64,000 nt of DNA from Solirubrobacterales bacterium (lineage in GTDB: Bacteria > Actinomycetota > Thermoleophilia > Solirubrobacterales > Solirubrobacteraceae). Under the pieces are notes generated by a model, which worked only from the letters and a program-made list of their open reading frames with translations, ran no database searches and was not told the DNA's origin. This document shows, one piece after another, positions 45,580-54,089 of the stretch (position 1 is the stretch's first letter; each line of letters opens with the position of its first letter). The DNA is taken from the NCBI GenBank assembly GCA_003132505.1, contig PKXY01000034.1, positions 62,001 through 126,000 of the forward strand, written 5' to 3'. A program made the position numbers and the translations under genes.

Positions 45580-45607
45580 TTGACAGCCGTGCGACGCGTG
45601 CTGTAAC
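45580..45607 (+). promoter_or_regulatory. sigma70-type promoter of the sugar-importer operon
   Basis: A perfect TTGACA -35 (45580-45585) and TGTAAC -10 (45602-45607) are 16 bases apart. The palindrome at 45618 starts ten bases after the -10, covering the expected start site, so a repressor bound there would block transcription. Confidence 0.65.
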
Positions 45608-45617
45608 GTCGGGCCGA

Positions 45618-45633
45618 GTTGAAACATTACAAC
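45618..45633. promoter_or_regulatory. putative LacI-family operator upstream of the importer
   Basis: GTTGAAACATTACAAC is a 16-bp imperfect palindrome (12 of 16 positions symmetric) in LacI/GalR style. An almost identical element, GTTGAAAGGTTTCAGC, lies at 58744-58759 in the same position relative to another TTGACA promoter. Confidence 0.65.
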
Positions 45634-45755
45634 TGTGCCGACGCGGGGCACACTAACAGATGGGGTGTTGGAGCGAGACGGCTCGCAAAGGCGCCGTGAT
45701 CAGGTCAGGGACGCAGCAGTTTGTTTGCGTCCAAATCGTTGGGAGAGGAGATGCA

Positions 45756-47159
45756 ATGACTAGACGGACACCCGTCCGGCTGGGCAGGAAACTTGCCGCG
45801 GTAGCCGGCGCTTCGGCGCTTGCCGTCGGCGTTTTTAGCGCCTACGCGAGCGAATCGGGCGCGGCGACCGCCCACAAGGCTGCCGGCGGCAACCTCAGTA
45901 TTACCTTCAGCACGTTCGACTTCTCGACGTTGGACGTTGGCCTCAAGGCTTGGGAGGCCCTGAACCCGAGCGTGAACGTCACGGTCGCGGATGACTCGAA
46001 CAACCCGACCACGTACGTACCGGCTCTGCAAGCGGAGAAGGCGGCGGGCAACGAGCCCGACATCAACGAGTCCTACGACGCCGAGACGCCGACCCTTGAG
46101 GTCGATGGGCTGGCCGGGGACATGAAGAACGTCCTCACCTCCAGCGGGATCTACCCGGTGAGCTACTGGTACAAGCCGTTCATTGGGGCCTACATTCCGG
46201 TCTCCTCGACCGGTGGCGTGACCGTCGGTGACCCCTACGGCGTGCCGCTCGAAGCTGACGCCACGGTGCTTCTCTACAACGAGAACGAGTTCAAGGCGGC
46301 GCACCTCGCGTTCCCGAAGGACGGCTGGACCTGGCAGCAGATGCTGGCCGACGCGAAGAAGCTCCGTAAGGGCAGTGGTGCCACGCAGTCGCAGTACGGC
46401 ATCTGCCTGCGCTCGGACTGGCAGGCTCTGTACAACCACGTCATGCAGGCCTACGGTGCAACGGCGTTCACGCAGACCAAGGCGAACTTCGACTCGAAGG
46501 GCGCAATCGCCGCGTGGAAGCTGCTGCTCACTCCGTTCGAGAACGGCGACGCCGTTCCAGAGTCGCAGATCGGCGCCAACGCCGCGGGCGACTGTGGTGG
46601 TGTCTTCGCGTCCGGTGAAGCCGCAATGGCGATGGCCGTCCGCGGCGGCGCTGCAGGTTACGCCGCGAACATCGGCAACAAGTTCAAGTGGAACGACGTG
46701 ACGATGCCGGAGATCAAGGTCGGCAAGAACAAGCCGGTCATTCCGTCCGGTGGCGGTAGCGTCAGCTTCACCATGTCGCCCGCCGTCCTGAACGGTGGCC
46801 CCGACCTGGCGAACGCCGAATCGTTCATGAAGTACCTGTTCTCGGCCGCAGGTCAGAAGGTGCTCGAGGACACGTTCGGTGTCATTCCATCGGTTCCATC
46901 CCTGAACACCGCCAAAGCTGAGTGGCGTCACCTCGCGGGTGGTCCTGGTCCGAACCAGTCGTTCCCAACCAACAACGCCCCATGGTCGGTCGACGCTGCT
47001 GCGGCGCTGATCGCCCCGAACCCGCCCGGCACGGTGTTCACGCTGTCGAACACGGCCGTCCCGAACATGGTTCAAAGCGTGACTACGGGAGGGGAGAGCC
47101 TGTCGTCCGCGCTGAGCCAGCTGCAGTCACAGTTGACCGCGGCATACGCGAGCCAGTAG
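45756..47159 (+). CDS. carbohydrate ABC importer substrate-binding protein
   Basis: The 467-residue extracellular binding protein (SBP_bac_1 type, CUT1 importers) starts at ATG 45756 with GGGAGAGGAG before it. It has a signal sequence (LAAVAGASALAVGVFSAYASES). LSITFSTFDFSTLDVGLKAW opens domain 1, and YGVPLEADATVLLYNENEF and WTWQQMLADAKKL are typical of sugar-binding members. No lipobox Cys is obvious. It is the first gene of a long plus-strand operon with two permeases and catabolic enzymes, under the operator-controlled promoter at 45580. Confidence 0.92.
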   Translation: MTRRTPVRLGRKLAAVAGASALAVGVFSAYASESGAATAHKAAGGNLSITFSTFDFSTLDVGLKAWEALNPSVNVTVADDSNNPTTYVPALQAEKAAGNEPDINESYDAETPTLEVDGLAGDMKNVLTSSGIYPVSYWYKPFIGAYIPVSSTGGVTVGDPYGVPLEADATVLLYNENEFKAAHLAFPKDGWTWQQMLADAKKLRKGSGATQSQYGICLRSDWQALYNHVMQAYGATAFTQTKANFDSKGAIAAWKLLLTPFENGDAVPESQIGANAAGDCGGVFASGEAAMAMAVRGGAAGYAANIGNKFKWNDVTMPEIKVGKNKPVIPSGGGSVSFTMSPAVLNGGPDLANAESFMKYLFSAAGQKVLEDTFGVIPSVPSLNTAKAEWRHLAGGPGPNQSFPTNNAPWSVDAAAALIAPNPPGTVFTLSNTAVPNMVQSVTTGGESLSSALSQLQSQLTAAYASQ

Positions 47160-47191
47160 GAACGGCACGTTAGTACTGGACAAAGAGTGAG

Positions 47192-47307
47192 ATGAATGCA
47201 GAACGGTCGGCTCAGGATGATCCGGCCGTTCTCATTCTTCTGGCGTGAGTAGTTGATATGAAGTGGAGCGGTCGGCTCGAAGATGAGCCGGCCGTTCTCA
47301 TCTACCG
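47192..47307 (+). repeat. two tandem ~66-bp imperfect repeats, each forming a long hairpin
   Basis: Copy 1 (from 47192) pairs AGAACGGTCGG with CCGGCCGTTCT (47200-47232). Copy 2 (from 47258) pairs a 13-base arm 47266-47278 with 47285-47297. Both lie between the binding-protein stop and the permease start at 47366. Such hairpins often stabilise the abundant binding-protein message or attenuate read-through. Each copy begins with ATG and reads similarly (copy 1: 18 codons then TGA), with PAVLI in both. Confidence 0.7.
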
Positions 47308-47365
47308 ACCAACTGGTAATGATTCTCGACCCCCAAACCCGGCAGACCATCGAGTAGCGGCTTCC

Positions 47366-48313
47366 ATGCCCGAACCCTCCATCGCGACGAACAACGCTCC
47401 CGCGGCCTCCGTTGCGCCCAAGCGCCCGCGCACCGGCCGTCGCGACGGCCGCTCGGCCATTCTGATGATGGGCCCGAACGTTGGGATGTTCAGCCTCTTC
47501 GTCGTGATCCCCATCGTCGCCGGGATCTATCTCAGCTTCACGACCTGGAACATCGACAACTCGCCAAAATGGGTGGGACTCGCCAACTACACGAAGATGT
47601 TCAACGACCCGATTGTCGGCGTCGCCGTAGGGAACACCGTGAAGTTCATGCTGTTCGGCGTCATCCCCACGGTCCTGATAGCGCTCGGTCTGGCGATGCT
47701 GATAAACGTTCGCTTTCGGTTCGTCGGCGTCGTGCGCTCGCTTTACCTGATTCCCGCGGCGATGTCCTTCGCCGCCTCGGCGATTGTCTGGCGCTACATC
47801 TTTCTCGACGGTCCGGGCTACGGCGTCGTCAACTGGGTCATCTCGCAGTTCGGCGTTCCTCCGCCGAACTGGCTCGTGAGCACGACGTACGCGCTGCCCG
47901 CACTGGACGTCATCGCGATCTGGCTGAGCCTGCCGGTTGCGACGATCCTGTACCTCGCCGCGCTGCAGCGCATTCCCGCGTCGGTCATCGAGGCCGCAAC
48001 GCTCGATGGCGCCGGCCTGATCAGGCGGGTCCGCTACATCATCTGGCCGATGGTTCGGCCGATGACGATCCTTGTGGCGATCGTTGCGCTCCTGTCGTTC
48101 ACAAACGGATCGTTCGACCTCGTCAACATTCTCACTCCAACGGGCGGCACGAACTACGCCACGACGACACTGATCTTTTACATTTACCAGCAGGCCTTCG
48201 CGTACGGACTGTATGGCTACGCGGCGGCCCTGGCGGTTCTGCAGATCGTACTGATCGGCGGCGCCTTGGTCGCGCTGCGGGTCTTTTATCTGCTGGGGAA
48301 TAGGCGCAGCTGA
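47366..48313 (+). CDS. carbohydrate ABC importer permease 1 (MalF/UgpA-like)
   Basis: The 315-residue permease starts at ATG 47366 and has about six helices after a ~40-residue polar N-terminus. The cytoplasmic EAATLDGAGLIRRVRYIIWP loop is the EAA motif that docks to the ATPase. An upstream ATG at 47258 would add 36 residues encoded by the hairpin repeat and is unlikely. It forms a heterodimer with the following permease, which starts in its stop codon (TGATG). Confidence 0.93.
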   Translation: MPEPSIATNNAPAASVAPKRPRTGRRDGRSAILMMGPNVGMFSLFVVIPIVAGIYLSFTTWNIDNSPKWVGLANYTKMFNDPIVGVAVGNTVKFMLFGVIPTVLIALGLAMLINVRFRFVGVVRSLYLIPAAMSFAASAIVWRYIFLDGPGYGVVNWVISQFGVPPPNWLVSTTYALPALDVIAIWLSLPVATILYLAALQRIPASVIEAATLDGAGLIRRVRYIIWPMVRPMTILVAIVALLSFTNGSFDLVNILTPTGGTNYATTTLIFYIYQQAFAYGLYGYAAALAVLQIVLIGGALVALRVFYLLGNRRS

Positions 48314-49161
48314 TGTCTTCCGCAAAGATCGCGCATTCCGCCCGGGTTCTGTTCGCGACGCTCGTCGGGCTGCTGATGGCCGCACCGCTTTTCTACATGC
48401 TCACCAACTCGCTGATGACGGCTGCGCAGACCTCGGATCTGACCCCTCAGCTCATCCCGCACAACTTGGATCTGCACTTCAGCAACTACACAGCAGCGCT
48501 TTCCGGGCCTACGGAGGTGATCTACGCTCAGAGCTTCATCAACTCGGGGATCTTTACGTTTTTTGTGGTTCTGCTGCAGTGGGCGCTTTGCGTCAGCGGC
48601 GGTCTCGTGATCGCAAAGATGCGCTTCCGCTCGCGCAACGTGATCACGGCCTTGCTTGGGGTCTCGCTTTTCATTCCGATCCTGACGACGCTGATTCCGA
48701 CGTTCTTCGTCACGCTCAAGCTTGGAATCGTCAACACCTACCCCGGTTTGATACTTCCGATTGTAGCCCAGACCGGGTTCGGAACGCTGCTGTTTCGTCA
48801 GTACATTTCGCAAATGCCGGAGGAGCTTTTTGACGCTGCACGAATTGACGGTGCGAACTGGTGGATGATTTTGCGCAGGATGGTGATTCCTTTGGCTCGA
48901 CCGGCGACCGGCGCGTACGTCGCCATCTCGGTTTTGACGGCCTGGAACATGTACCTGTGGCCGTTGGTCGCGGCGCAGTCGTCGCATCTGGAGGTGCTCA
49001 CGCAGACGCTGGCGAGCCTCGGGAATCAGACGTTCGGGGCGACGAGTCCGCAGAACATTGTCTACGCCGCGATCGTGATTGTCACGCTTCCGATGATCAT
49101 CGTGTTCCTCGCCGTTCAGCCCGCTTTTGTTCGCGGCCTCACGGGTTCGGGAGTCGAGTGA
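48313..49161 (+). CDS. carbohydrate ABC importer permease 2 (MalG/UgpE-like)
   Basis: The 282-residue partner permease has six helices and the EAA-like ELFDAARIDGANWWMILRRM loop near residue 180, plus the RATGAYVAISVL-type final helices (seen as RPATGAYVAISVLTAWNMY). It begins one base inside the stop of permease 1. With the binding protein and the ATPase at 42523 it completes a CUT1 importer. The SDR gene starts 12 bp later, so transport and catabolism are one transcript. Confidence 0.93.
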   Translation: MSSAKIAHSARVLFATLVGLLMAAPLFYMLTNSLMTAAQTSDLTPQLIPHNLDLHFSNYTAALSGPTEVIYAQSFINSGIFTFFVVLLQWALCVSGGLVIAKMRFRSRNVITALLGVSLFIPILTTLIPTFFVTLKLGIVNTYPGLILPIVAQTGFGTLLFRQYISQMPEELFDAARIDGANWWMILRRMVIPLARPATGAYVAISVLTAWNMYLWPLVAAQSSHLEVLTQTLASLGNQTFGATSPQNIVYAAIVIVTLPMIIVFLAVQPAFVRGLTGSGVE

Positions 49162-49173
49162 CGACGGTCCGAC

Positions 49174-50016
49174 ATGGCTTCACGACGCCGCGAGGCGCCG
49201 GGCGTGGCTGAGCGCGACGGAGAGGTCTCGGCTTTCGCCGAGTTCGTCGGCGCGCGCGCGGTGGTCACCGGCGGCGGGCAAGGGATTGGCGCTGCGATTG
49301 CGGCGGGCCTCGCAGACCGCGGGGCGCACGTTCTCGTAAGCGGTCGCCGTCAAGCTACCCTCGACGCCGTCTGCGCGTCGATCACTGCCGGTGGCGGCTC
49401 GGCCGAAGGCTGCGCCGGCGACATCACCGACCCCGACCACGTCCATCGGCTGATGGCGCTCGCCGGCGGTAGCGAGGGAGTGATCGACATCCTTGTCAAT
49501 AACGCCGGCATCCCTGGGCCGACCGCGCCGCTGGTCGAGGTCACACTCGCGGAGTGGGAGGAGACGATCGCCGTCAACCTCACCGGGGTGTTCCTCGCGT
49601 GCAAGCTCGCCGTTCCCTACCTTGAGCGTGCCGCGCACGGCAAGATCGTCAACATCGGTTCGGTGACGGGGAAGCAGCCGCTGGTAAACCGCGCGCCATA
49701 CGCGGCGGCGAAGCTCGGTGTCGTCGGTCTGACGCGCACGCTCGCGCATGAGCTCGGACCGAGCGGGATCAACGTCAACGTAATTTCGCCGTGGCTGGTG
49801 GGAGGTGAGCGCCTCGACAGCGTGATCGCCACGATGGCCAAAGAGCGTGGTGTCAGCACCGACGAGCTTCGCGCCGAGATGACCGCCGGCACCGCGTTCA
49901 AGCGGACCGTGTCCGAAGCGGAGGTCGTGGAGATGACGCTGTTCCTCTCCTCGACGGCGTCGAGCAGCATCACCGGCCAGGACATCAACGTGTCGGCCGG
50001 CGCGGTGATGTACTGA
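49174..50016 (+). CDS. short-chain dehydrogenase/reductase of the sugar cluster
   Basis: This 280-residue SDR has AVVTGGGQGIGAAIAAGLA, CAGDITDPDHV, ILVNNAGIPGP, NIGSVTGKQP (catalytic Ser) and YAAAKLGVVGLT (Tyr/Lys), then NVNVISPWLVGG. It is a classical NAD(P) alcohol dehydrogenase of the type that oxidises sugars or 2-keto-3-deoxy acids. The first ~25 residues before the Rossmann strand are unusual, and an internal GTG near 49204 may be the true start. It is co-directional with the importer genes. Confidence 0.92.
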   Translation: MASRRREAPGVAERDGEVSAFAEFVGARAVVTGGGQGIGAAIAAGLADRGAHVLVSGRRQATLDAVCASITAGGGSAEGCAGDITDPDHVHRLMALAGGSEGVIDILVNNAGIPGPTAPLVEVTLAEWEETIAVNLTGVFLACKLAVPYLERAAHGKIVNIGSVTGKQPLVNRAPYAAAKLGVVGLTRTLAHELGPSGINVNVISPWLVGGERLDSVIATMAKERGVSTDELRAEMTAGTAFKRTVSEAEVVEMTLFLSSTASSSITGQDINVSAGAVMY

Positions 50017-50049
50017 TGCACTTGGCACACCGCGGGGCTTGAGGGTCGC

Positions 50050-51306
50050 GTGGCTGCGGTGAGCGATTTCGCAATCGGCCTGGTCGGGTGCGGCGGCATG
50101 GGTCACCGGCACCTGCGCTCCTACGGCGCGCTCCGCAGCGTTGGCGCGAACGGCTTCAAACTCGCCGCCGTATGTGACCCGCGGCGGGAAGCGGCCGAGC
50201 ACGCCGCGGACCTCGTGGAGGAGCTGCTCGGGTCGCGGCCCGCGGTCTTTGCGAGCGCCGAGGAGCTGATCGCGAGCCGAGTAGTCGAGGCGATCGACCT
50301 CGTTACCGAGCCCTCGATCCATCACCAGATCGCCGTTCCCGCATTGGCCGCAGGAATCCACGTCCTCAGCGAGAAGCCGCTCGGTGTTACCGTGCGCGCC
50401 TGCCGCGAGATGGTCGATGCGGCTGCCTCCTCCGGAGCGATCCTCGCGACCGCCGAGAACTACCGCCGCGACGGTCCCAACCGCCTCGCGCGCGCCGTCA
50501 TCGACAGCGGCATACTCGGCGACATTCACCTGATGATCGAGAGCAATATCGGCGGCGACAACGGCGTGCTGATAAGCCCCTGGCGCCACCTGCGCGAGAA
50601 GGGATCTATCGCGCTCGACATGGGGGTTCACTACACGGACATCTTCGCCTACCTGCTCGGGGACCTCGAGCGTGCGTGTGGCGTCGCGTTCATCGCCGAG
50701 CCGGGTCGCGTGCTCGCTGGCGCGATGGTGTCCGGGGGAGAGGTCGAGGAGCTCGCGCCGGGGGTGATGCGCGCGACGGGCGACGACTCGCTCGTCGCTC
50801 TGTACGAGACGGCCGGCGGAGCGCTGATACAGCTCACCTACCTCCCATCAGGGCCGGGCCGCAAATGGATTCAGCGCAGCCTGCACGGGCGCAACGGTTC
50901 GATGAGCGTGCCGTTCGACCGCACCGGCGGAGCCGTTGTCGTTGAGCTCGGCGAGCGCAAGCTGAGCGGCGCAGAGCTTCGCGCCGAGCTCGGGGACTTC
51001 CGCCTTCACGGCGTGACGGCCGACTTCTTTGGCCCCGAGGGGACCGAGTACGAACTGCCGTTCGCCGAGGTCGACGCGGCCACGATCGCGATCGAGCTCG
51101 ACGACTTTATCGGAGCACTCAACGAGGGACGAGCGCCCGAGGTGGACGGACTGGGAGGCCTGTTGGCGGTCGCCGGCGTGTGGGCCGTCGCGGAGTCGCG
51201 TGCACTCGGCGGCTTCGTACAGATCGCCGACATCGCCGACGGCACGATCTCCTCGGTGCAGGACCCGATCGATGCTGCGATCGGCCTACTAACGAAAGCG
51301 AGTTGA
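50050..51306 (+). CDS. Gfo/Idh/MocA-family oxidoreductase
   Basis: The 418-residue protein has an N-terminal Rossmann domain (AIGLVGCGGMGHRHLRSY), the HVLSEKPLGVTVRACREMV motif with the catalytic Lys of E-K-P, a GDIHLMIESNIGG turn and DMGVHYTDIFAYLLG as the C-terminal-domain Asp/His region. Family members oxidise sugars, inositols or 3-keto-glycosides using tightly held NAD(P). It lies 33 bp after the SDR in the same operon. Its exact hydroxyl position is unknown. Confidence 0.92.
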   Translation: MAAVSDFAIGLVGCGGMGHRHLRSYGALRSVGANGFKLAAVCDPRREAAEHAADLVEELLGSRPAVFASAEELIASRVVEAIDLVTEPSIHHQIAVPALAAGIHVLSEKPLGVTVRACREMVDAAASSGAILATAENYRRDGPNRLARAVIDSGILGDIHLMIESNIGGDNGVLISPWRHLREKGSIALDMGVHYTDIFAYLLGDLERACGVAFIAEPGRVLAGAMVSGGEVEELAPGVMRATGDDSLVALYETAGGALIQLTYLPSGPGRKWIQRSLHGRNGSMSVPFDRTGGAVVVELGERKLSGAELRAELGDFRLHGVTADFFGPEGTEYELPFAEVDAATIAIELDDFIGALNEGRAPEVDGLGGLLAVAGVWAVAESRALGGFVQIADIADGTISSVQDPIDAAIGLLTKAS

Positions 51307-51309
51307 GCC

Positions 51310-51822
51310 GTGGCCGACGATCCGTCCCCGTTCCTGACGCCCGACATCAAGCAATGCGCGATCGTCGTCCATGACCTCGTGGCGGCCGTGCGGCGATTTC
51401 ACGCCGAGCTCGGCATCGGTCCCTGGACCGCCTACCGTCTCGAGCCACCGATCCTCAAAGGGATGCGCTATGGCGGCGTGGACAGCGAGTTCTCGCTCCG
51501 CCATGCGCTCGCCTGGCAGGGGGAGATGCAGTTCGAACTCGTCCAGCCGCTGGCCGGGCCGAGCATCTTCGCCGCCCACCTCGAGGCACATGGCGAGGGC
51601 CTCCACCACGTCGGCAAGTTCGTTGCCGACCATCCCGCGGCCGTTGCCGAGGCGCTCGCGGCGGGTTTCGTCGAGCTCCAGAGCGCGCGCGGCTACGGCG
51701 CCGAGGGCGACGGAGCGTTCGCCTACTTCAGGCATCCGGCCGTCCCCCTGATCGTCGAGCTCATCTCGGCTCCGCGCGTCAGGATCGAGCCGGAGTTCGT
51801 CTACCCGCCGAGCGGCGACTAG
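51310..51822 (+). CDS. VOC (glyoxalase-like) family protein
   Basis: The 170-residue protein has two beta-alpha-beta-beta-beta halves: IKQCAIVVHDLVAAVRRFHAELGIGPW, then GLHHVGKFVADHPAAVAEAL and a final LIVELISAP. Histidines in HHVG and the Glu of VELIS fit metal-binding positions of this fold, like methylmalonyl-CoA epimerase relatives. It could epimerise, isomerise or cleave a cluster intermediate. It starts 4 bp after the preceding stop. Confidence 0.87.
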   Translation: MADDPSPFLTPDIKQCAIVVHDLVAAVRRFHAELGIGPWTAYRLEPPILKGMRYGGVDSEFSLRHALAWQGEMQFELVQPLAGPSIFAAHLEAHGEGLHHVGKFVADHPAAVAEALAAGFVELQSARGYGAEGDGAFAYFRHPAVPLIVELISAPRVRIEPEFVYPPSGD

Positions 51823-51875
51823 GCTCACCTCCCGGTAGACCGAGGCGACCTGCGGTCGCGAGGAGCGTCAAGACA

Positions 51876-53006
51876 ATGCGCATTGAATCCGTTGAGGCGA
51901 TCCCAGCCGACGGCGCCTGCTACGTCCGCATAACAACCGACGATGGAACGACCGGCGTCGGCGAGTCGACCTTCTTCACCTGGCCGACCGCCGTCGCCGA
52001 GATCGTCAAGGGCATCGCCGGCTTCTTGCGGGGCAAGGATCCGCTCGACGTCGAGTACCTGTGGCTTGCGATCTACCGTGCGTTCAGCTTCCGCGGGATG
52101 GCGGTCGGCGGCGCGCTAAGCGCGGTTGACCAGGCGCTGTGGGACATCAGGGGCAAGCACTTCGAGGCGCCGGTATGGCAGCTCCTGGGCGGCCGCGCTC
52201 GGCGCGCCGTGCGGGCGATCCGCGTGATCGACACGGGGACGCTCGACGAGGTTGTCGCCGCGGCGCGACGGGCCGTCGAGCAAGAGCACTACACGGCGCT
52301 CAAGGTGATCCTCTTCCAGCACGACCATCATCCGCGCCGCCAGGCCTCACGGATTGACGATCTAGTGGCGCGTTTCGCCGCGATCCGCGAGACGGTCGGC
52401 TGGGATATCGACCTCGGCGTCGAGCTCCACCGCAACATGCAGGCCGGCGACGCGGTGATGCTGGCCGACGAGCTCGTCCGGCTGCGTCCGCTGTTCGTCG
52501 AGGATCCGATCCCCCCGGACAGCGTGATGGCGATGCGGGCGTTCGCCGCCCGCGTGCGCGTGCCAGTGTCGGCGGGCGAGCGGAACACGACGATCTGGGA
52601 GTTCGCCGAGTACCTCGAGCGCCCCGGCGTCGCCTACGTGCGCCCCGATGTCGGTATCGCCGGGGGGATTACGCACGTCAAGAAAATCTGCGCTCTCGCA
52701 GAGGCGTTTCACGCACAGGTCCTGCCACACTGCGTCCCGTCGGGACCTGTTGCGGTCGCCGCCCACGTGCAGCTCGGTATCTGCGTTCCCAATTGGGAGC
52801 TCCAGGAGCACGTGCCCCAGGACGCGCCACGCTGGACCGATGTCGTCGACCGCGTGATCGACGTGCGCGACGGCTACTTGATCGCCCCGGAGCGCCCCGG
52901 ACTGGGGATCGAGCTGAACGACGCCGGCATCGCCAAGCACCCAGCGCGTGCGATCGACGTCTCGGACCCACCGCTCCGTGAGGACGGCTCGGTCTCGGTC
53001 CGATGA
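51876..53006 (+). CDS. enolase-superfamily (sugar-acid dehydratase-like) protein
   Basis: The 376-residue MR/MLE protein parallels the one at 44104. It has MRIESVEAIPADGACYVRI capping strand, YRAFSFRGMAVGGALSAVDQA, ALKVILFQ, IDLGVELHRNMQ, LFVEDPIPPD, VSAGERNTTIWEF and LPHCVPSGP. The metal and acid/base positions are kept, so it should be catalytic. Most likely it dehydrates an aldonic acid to a 2-keto-3-deoxy acid. The following gene overlaps its stop (ATGA). A GAGGAGCG ribosome site precedes the ATG. Confidence 0.9.
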   Translation: MRIESVEAIPADGACYVRITTDDGTTGVGESTFFTWPTAVAEIVKGIAGFLRGKDPLDVEYLWLAIYRAFSFRGMAVGGALSAVDQALWDIRGKHFEAPVWQLLGGRARRAVRAIRVIDTGTLDEVVAAARRAVEQEHYTALKVILFQHDHHPRRQASRIDDLVARFAAIRETVGWDIDLGVELHRNMQAGDAVMLADELVRLRPLFVEDPIPPDSVMAMRAFAARVRVPVSAGERNTTIWEFAEYLERPGVAYVRPDVGIAGGITHVKKICALAEAFHAQVLPHCVPSGPVAVAAHVQLGICVPNWELQEHVPQDAPRWTDVVDRVIDVRDGYLIAPERPGLGIELNDAGIAKHPARAIDVSDPPLREDGSVSVR

Positions 53007-54082
53007 GCGCACGGCGCAAGCGGGTCGGCCTGGCTGCCAACGAGTACGTTCACACCCACTACGTCGACCCCGCGGACCTCGAACGGCTCGAAGCGGTCGC
53101 CGACTTCTCCTACCGCGCCTTCGCGCTGCCCGGCGGGCTGCACGGCGCAGTCCCCCACGACGCTGCCGCGGAGGCGTCGATCGCAGAGTTCGCGGCTGAC
53201 CTCGACGTCCTCATCGTCTGCCACGGATCTCCGTTCGTCAGCGCTGAGGTCCTCGCCGCGGCCGGGCGCCTGACGCTGATCGGCGAGCTCGACGGCGACC
53301 GCTTCGCCTACCGCATCGACATCGCCGAGGCACAGCGGCGCGGCGTCCGCGTGGTTGACACCACGCATGCCTCCTCCTACCCGACCGCCGAGTGGGCGCT
53401 CGGCCTCGCCCTCGTCGGCCTGCGCAACGCCGGCGCCCTGTTTCGTAGGATTATCGCCCACGAGCCGCCGTTCGAGGAGCCCGTCGAGCGGCGCTCAGGA
53501 CCGGGTTACGACCGCGCCGAGCTCAGCGAGAAGCTCGTCGGCATGGTCGGATTCGGCCACCTGGCGCGCCGCCTGACGGAGCTGCTGGGTCCGTTCGACG
53601 TCGCCGTACGCGCCTACGATCCGTTCGCCCCGCGCGCGCTCGCCGAGCCTTACGGTGTCGTCTTCACCGAGCTCGACGACGTGCTCGAGTGCGACATCGT
53701 GTTCGTCCTCGCGCCGCTGACACCCGCGACCGAGCGGATGATCGGCGCGGCGCAGCTCGCGCTCCTGCGGCCGGGAAGCGTCTTTGTCAACGTCAGCCGC
53801 GGCAAGGTCGTCGACAGCGCAGCGCTGCTCACGCGCCTGCAGCGCGGCGATGTGACTGCCTGTCTCGATGTGTTCGATCCCGAGCCGCTCCCGCCGGACT
53901 CACCGATCGCCGACCTGCCGAACGTATTCCTGAGCCCGCACATCGCCGGAGTGACCGAGGAGAGTCGCCGGCGCTTCTTCAGGCTGATGGTCGACGAGTG
54001 TCTACGTCACTTCGAGGGCCTCGAGCCGCTCGCTGAGCTGACGCCCGAGAACGCCCGGCTCGCCCCCGCGCCCAGCAGCTGA
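53003..54082 (+). CDS. D-2-hydroxyacid dehydrogenase (NAD-binding)
   Basis: The 359-residue protein has the D-isomer hydroxyacid dehydrogenase layout. It has GMVGFGHLARRLTELL nucleotide loop (with Ala in place of the last Gly), VNVSRGKVVDSAAL with catalytic Arg, DVFDPEPLP with catalytic Glu, and LSPHIAGVTEESR with catalytic His. It interconverts a 2-keto acid and D-2-hydroxy acid. In a sugar-acid pathway it could oxidise or reduce a keto-acid product. It overlaps the dehydratase by four bases and ends the plus-strand operon. Confidence 0.9.
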   Translation: MSARRKRVGLAANEYVHTHYVDPADLERLEAVADFSYRAFALPGGLHGAVPHDAAAEASIAEFAADLDVLIVCHGSPFVSAEVLAAAGRLTLIGELDGDRFAYRIDIAEAQRRGVRVVDTTHASSYPTAEWALGLALVGLRNAGALFRRIIAHEPPFEEPVERRSGPGYDRAELSEKLVGMVGFGHLARRLTELLGPFDVAVRAYDPFAPRALAEPYGVVFTELDDVLECDIVFVLAPLTPATERMIGAAQLALLRPGSVFVNVSRGKVVDSAALLTRLQRGDVTACLDVFDPEPLPPDSPIADLPNVFLSPHIAGVTEESRRRFFRLMVDECLRHFEGLEPLAELTPENARLAPAPSS

Positions 54083-54089
54083 CGCGCCC

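Noticed and set aside
45705-47075. Long open frame antisense to the binding-protein gene (456 codons)
   Set aside because: It mirrors a well-supported sense gene, its translation is Arg/Val/Gly-rich with no family motif, and GC-rich codons naturally leave the antisense frame open.
47258-47365. Permease start at ATG 47258
   Set aside because: It would make the hairpin repeat part of the protein and add 36 residues unlike MalF-type permeases. ATG 47366 fits better.
49180-50631. Minus-strand open frame of 483 codons opposite the SDR and oxidoreductase genes
   Set aside because: The sense strand carries complete SDR and Gfo/Idh/MocA motifs. The antisense reading has none.
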